Source: Acidobacteriota bacterium
GTDB lineage: Bacteria; Acidobacteriota; UBA890; WLXD01
DNA length: 8,532 bases
Direction of reading: 5' to 3'
NCBI GenBank assembly: GCA_022571615.1
Contig: JACZXM010000101.1
Coordinates: forward strand, 1 to 8,532
A program made the position numbers and the translations under genes. Shown piece by piece: positions 6,560 to 8,532 of this stretch (position 1 is the stretch's first letter; each line of letters starts with the position of its first letter). The notes under the pieces are model-generated. The model made no database searches, was not told the DNA's origin, and saw nothing but the letters and a program-made list of their open reading frames with translations.

Positions 6560-6644
6560 TGCCGAGGGGGGGACTCGAACCCCCACGGGCGTTAGCCCAC
6601 ATGGCCCTCAACCATGCGCGTCTGCCAAATTCCGCCACCTCGGC
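6560..6644 (-). tRNA. tRNA-Leu (anticodon GAG)
   Basis: This is an 85-nt class II tRNA on the minus strand. The acceptor stem is GCCGAGG/CCTCGGC. The D arm starts TGGCGGAATTTGGCAGACGC. The anticodon stem CATGG/CCATG closes the loop TTGAGGG, so the anticodon is GAG (Leu, CUC/CUU codons). The long variable arm typical of tRNA-Leu is present (GGGC-TAA-CGCCC type), and the T arm is GGGGG-TTCGAGT-CCCCC. The discriminator base is A. CCA is not encoded, since CTTTCAC follows, so it must be added after transcription. It lies 41 nt past the in-frame secG read-through stop, in the same direction as pgk-tpiA-secG. Confidence 0.95.
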
Positions 6645-6685
6645 AATGGACCGCGAGCCGTGGGTGCACACCGGCCGCCCGGCGA

Positions 6686-6775
6686 CTATTGCTGCCCCTG
6701 GCTTCCCTGCTCGTCGGGCCCGAAGGCCGACCCTTCTTCGCCCCTGTTTGTCGAGCCCCCTTGCTCGCCGGCCTG
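6686..6775 (-). other. In-frame open tail beyond the secG amber stop
   Basis: After the secG TAG at 6776-6778, the same frame stays open for 29 codons to a second TAG. The codons read QAGEQGGSTNRGEEG then SAFGPDEQGSQGQQ. Composition (Gly/Glu/Gln/Ser, almost no hydrophobic residues) matches the disordered SecG tail just before it. It looks like former or conditional SecG coding sequence. Confidence 0.4.
6713..6731 (-). terminator. UUCG-tetraloop hairpin downstream of secG
   Basis: The minus-strand RNA folds as GUCGG-CC-UUCG-GG-C-CCGAC, a stable C(UUCG)G tetraloop stem with one bulged C. It lies 44 nt after the secG stop. No U-tract follows, so it is not a standard intrinsic terminator. It could protect the mRNA 3' end or mark processing before the tRNA. 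Confidence 0.35.
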
Positions 6776-7120
6776 CTAGGAACCGTCAGCTTCCTGATCG
6801 GGCGTGACCGCCGGAGCGTTCGCGTCCGGCACCGTGGTTTCGACTTGAGCTGCCGGGCTGGGGCTCTCGAGCCCCTCGATCAGCGAGCTCTCGCTACGCC
6901 CGGTCATTCCCAGCGCCAGCGAGGTCATCATGAAGATCACCGCCGCGGTGGTGGTGGCCTTCTGGAGCAGCGTCGTTGCGCCTCGCATGCCTAGCGCTGT
7001 CTGGCTGCCTCCACCGCCAAACGCACCGGCAAGGTCGGCCGCCTGGGCCGATTGCAGCAGCACCACGAAAATCAGAAACAGGCACGCCGAAACGTGAATG
7101 CCGACAAGGACTATGGTCAT
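6776..7120 (-). CDS. secG: Protein translocase subunit SecG
   Basis: This 114-aa protein is the auxiliary subunit of the SecYEG channel in the inner membrane, which stimulates protein export. The two-helix SecG layout is clear. TM1 is about residues 3-23 (VLVGIHVSACLFLIFVVLLQ). The conserved cytoplasmic loop follows, with Gly-rich GGGGSQTALG (35-44), then RGATTLLQKAT. TM2 is about 57-72 (TTAAVIFMMTSLALGM). Residues 73-114 form a polar, Pro/Ala/Glu-rich, probably disordered tail. The start is supported by GGAGAGGA 7 nt upstream (7128-7135). It follows tpiA on the same strand after 160 bp, a linkage common in bacteria. The frame continues open beyond the stop codon, so the tail may once have been longer. 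Confidence 0.93.
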   Translation of the reverse strand: MTIVLVGIHVSACLFLIFVVLLQSAQAADLAGAFGGGGSQTALGMRGATTLLQKATTTAAVIFMMTSLALGMTGRSESSLIEGLESPSPAAQVETTVPDANAPAVTPDQEADGS

Positions 7121-7127
7121 TACAGAA

Positions 7128-7135
7128 TCCTCTCC
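7128..7135 (-). promoter_or_regulatory. Ribosome binding site for secG
   Basis: GGAGAGGA on the minus strand stands 7 nt before the secG ATG at 7120. It is a strong Shine-Dalgarno and fixes the start. Confidence 0.65.
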
Positions 7136-7222
7136 AGAGGATCTTCATCAGGGTGCCCCGGGCGCCCATGGTAGGGGCTATCCTCGGCGGCCAGGAAGAG
7201 CTTGTAAATGTACCATCGGCGG

Positions 7223-7261
7223 CTGCCGGCAACCAGCCACCCGGCAGTAGGCTGCCAGCCT
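7223..7261 (-). repeat. Two inverted repeats in the tpiA-secG gap
   Basis: The 160-bp gap holds two symmetric elements. One is CTGCCGG (7223-7229) pairing with CCGGCAG (7241-7247) across an 11-nt loop. The other is AGGCTGCCAGCCT (7249-7261), a perfect 13-bp palindrome around one central base. No T-tract follows on the minus strand. They could be an operator or an RNA stem limiting expression between tpiA and secG; no function can be assigned. Confidence 0.35.
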
Positions 7262-7280
7262 GTCGACCCCATGACCCGCG

Positions 7281-8045
7281 TCATCGTGCCACCGCCCTTA
7301 TGATGCCGGCGAACGAGTCGGCGTCGAGACTCGCGCCACCGATGAGGGCACCGTCGATGTCGCGCTCGGACAACAACTCCGCCGCGTTGCCCGGCTTGAC
7401 GGAACCGCCGTACTGAATCCGAATGCGCGCTGCGTTCTCAGGCCCGAGCAGATCCGCCAGCAGACCGCGGATGAAAGCATGTGCGTTTTGCGCCTGCTCG
7501 GGAGACGCCGTGAGCCCCGTGCCGATTGCCCACACCGGCTCGTAGGCCACCACGATGTCCCCGGCCCGCTGGCGTGGCAGTCCTTGTAGGGCCGCGCGCA
7601 GCTGCCGTTCGATCACGGGCTCGGTATCGCCGGACTCGCGCTGCTCACGGGTCTCGCCGCAACACAGATACGGAATCAGATCGTGCGCCAGCGCCGTACG
7701 CAGCTTGCGGCCAACGAGCTCGTCGGACTCTCCGAAGATCGCACGGCGCTCCGAATGCCCCACAAGCACGAACTGCACCCCGAGATCGACGAGCATCACG
7801 GCCGAGATCTCGCCGGTGAAGGCCCCTTCCTCGGCCGGGTGCATGTTCTGTGCCCCGAGCCCAATGCCACCGCCGGCCAGCGTCTCGGCCGCCGCCCCGA
7901 GCGCGGTGAACGGCGGCGCCACCGTGACGTCGACGCCACCGACGCCGTGGAGTTGCTTACCTAGCTGCGTCAGCAACGTTCGTGTCGCCGAAGCGGTTTT
8001 GTGCATCTTCCAGTTGCCCGTGATCAGCGGCCTGCGGTCGCCCAT
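7281..8045 (-). CDS. tpiA: Triosephosphate isomerase
   Basis: This enzyme interconverts dihydroxyacetone phosphate and glyceraldehyde-3-phosphate in glycolysis and gluconeogenesis (cytoplasmic TIM barrel). With the ATG at 8045 the protein has 254 aa, the normal length. Substrate-binding N11 and K13 are in GNWKMHK, the electrophilic H97 is in LVGHSERR and the catalytic base E169 is in AYEPVWAIGTG, all at expected spacing. The phosphate-binding loop IQYGGSVKPGN and the C-terminal LIGGASLDADSF are intact. An in-frame GTG at 8051 is the only nearby alternative. The ATG is preferred because AGGGGG (8051-8056) then sits 5 nt upstream, whereas it would abut the GTG. The gene follows pgk by 49 bp, with an inverted repeat in the gap, and precedes secG on the same strand. 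Confidence 0.96.
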   Translation of the reverse strand: MGDRRPLITGNWKMHKTASATRTLLTQLGKQLHGVGGVDVTVAPPFTALGAAAETLAGGGIGLGAQNMHPAEEGAFTGEISAVMLVDLGVQFVLVGHSERRAIFGESDELVGRKLRTALAHDLIPYLCCGETREQRESGDTEPVIERQLRAALQGLPRQRAGDIVVAYEPVWAIGTGLTASPEQAQNAHAFIRGLLADLLGPENAARIRIQYGGSVKPGNAAELLSERDIDGALIGGASLDADSFAGIIRAVAR

Positions 8046-8050
8046 ACCCA

Positions 8051-8056
8051 CCCCCT
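8051..8056 (-). promoter_or_regulatory. Ribosome binding site for tpiA
   Basis: AGGGGG stands 5 nt before the ATG at 8045 and decides it over the GTG at 8051. It begins 3 nt after the end of the pgk-tpiA inverted repeat. Confidence 0.5.
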
Positions 8057-8059
8057 GCT

Positions 8060-8098
8060 CTAGCCTGTATTTCTCAACGGGTTGTTACTGCAGGCTAG
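8060..8098 (-). repeat. Inverted repeat spanning the pgk stop codon
   Basis: CTAGCCTG (8060-8067) and CAGGCTAG (8091-8098) are perfect 8-bp arms around a 23-nt loop, which itself contains CAAC-GG-GTTG (8075-8084). The right arm includes the pgk TAG (8095-8097), and the left arm ends 3 nt before the tpiA Shine-Dalgarno. There is no U-tract, so it is not an intrinsic terminator. It may tune pgk:tpiA expression through mRNA stability or access to the tpiA start. Confidence 0.5.
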
Positions 8099-8532
8099 CG
8101 TCTCTCCGTCAGCGCTGCCACACCCGGAAGTATCGCCCCCGACAGTAGCTCGAGCGAAGCCCCGCCTCCGGTTGAAACGTGCGTCACGCGGTTGGTGATC
8201 CCGGCGCGCGCCGCCGCCGAGGCCGTGTCACCTCCGCCGATCACGGTGAACGCCGCGGCCCCCAGGGCTCCGATCGCCTCGGCGACTCCCTGTGTTCCCG
8301 CTGCGAAGGCGGGCCTCTCGAACACCCCCATCGGGCCATTCCAGACCACCGTTCGGGCGCTGCCGATCGCTCCCGCGAAGCGCTCCGTGCTGCGTGGCCC
8401 GATGTCGAGTGCCATTTGATCTCTGCCCACATCATGGACGATTTGTGCCCGCTCGCCGGCGTCGATCTCCGGAGCCACCACCAGATCGCTAGGCAGGACC
8501 AGCTCGACGTCGGCTTGCGCTGCTTTTCGCAT
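8095..8532 (-). CDS. pgk: Phosphoglycerate kinase, C-terminal part (5' end outside window)
   Basis: These 145 residues are the C-terminal nucleotide-binding domain of phosphoglycerate kinase, which makes ATP from 1,3-bisphosphoglycerate in glycolysis (cytoplasmic). The family hallmarks are VVWNGPMGVFERPAFAAGT for the ATP-site helix, followed by FTVIGGGDTASAA, and near the end the HVSTGGGASLELLSG phosphate-loop segment. DIGPRSTERF (nucleotide-binding DIGP) is also present. The gene runs off the right edge; the ATG at the very edge is internal, because about 250 upstream residues of a normal PGK are missing. It is the first visible gene of the pgk-tpiA-secG-tRNA series. Confidence 0.96.
   Translation of the reverse strand: MRKAAQADVELVLPSDLVVAPEIDAGERAQIVHDVGRDQMALDIGPRSTERFAGAIGSARTVVWNGPMGVFERPAFAAGTQGVAEAIGALGAAAFTVIGGGDTASAAARAGITNRVTHVSTGGGASLELLSGAILPGVAALTERR

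Noticed and set aside
6685..6690. AATAGT as a dedicated -10 for the tRNA-Leu gene
   Set aside because: It matches only four of six positions and has no usable -35 upstream.
6713..6731. The UUCG hairpin as a true rho-independent terminator for secG
   Set aside because: No U-tract follows on the minus strand, so it is listed only as a stable hairpin with low confidence.
1..8532. CRISPR array, phage, transposon or toxin-antitoxin system
   Set aside because: No regularly spaced repeats, terminal repeats, transposase or integrase motifs, or toxin/antitoxin-like gene pairs were found by reading both strands.

Overview
This 8.5 kb window is GC-rich (about two thirds G+C by eye), densely packed chromosomal DNA. 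Most of it is ordinary cellular metabolism. A GWxTD-domain protein sits beside a TPR protein, a deoxyribose-phosphate aldolase carries a long N-terminal extension, and there is a pgk-tpiA-secG-tRNA-Leu block. These would suit Acidobacteriota or a related non-model phylum, but no sequence here fixes the taxonomy and the assignment is an inference. There is no transposase, integrase, CRISPR array or rRNA.

Left part (2-4067, plus strand). The 3' part of a TPR-repeat gene overlaps a secreted GWxTD-domain protein by ATGA. That gene is followed 4 bp later by a deoC-type aldolase of 366 aa, whose first ~155 residues are not the aldolase barrel and include a motif like the N-termini of the ethanolamine-utilisation proteins EutQ and EutT. 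After a 79 bp gap with its own ribosome binding site comes a 117-aa relative of the Fe(II)-trafficking protein YggX. It carries four cysteines in CxxxC and CxxC pairs.

Middle (4121-6132, minus strand). An xdhC gene and a mocA-type nucleotidyltransferase gene abut exactly (TGAATG). They form a small molybdenum-cofactor maturation operon, with no molybdoenzyme subunit genes in view. Upstream of xdhC is a 34-codon frame that reads as the first ~23 residues of a CcdA-type thiol-disulfide transporter and then breaks off. It sits directly behind a good extended -10 element, so xdhC seems to have the promoter and start of a lost ccdA as its leader. Facing it is a plus-strand orphan gene (6133-6537) of unknown function.

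Right part (6560-8532, minus strand). This runs pgk (3' part only), tpiA, secG and tRNA-Leu(GAG), that is lower glycolysis, then a subunit of the Sec translocon, then a tRNA. A perfect 8-bp inverted repeat spans the pgk stop codon and ends just before the tpiA ribosome binding site. The reading frame of secG stays open for 29 polar codons past its amber stop. No single undescribed system stands out. The most unusual items are the ccdA remnant leader, the EutQ/EutT-like extension on DeoC, the four-cysteine YggX relative, the in-frame secG tail and the pgk-tpiA hairpin.
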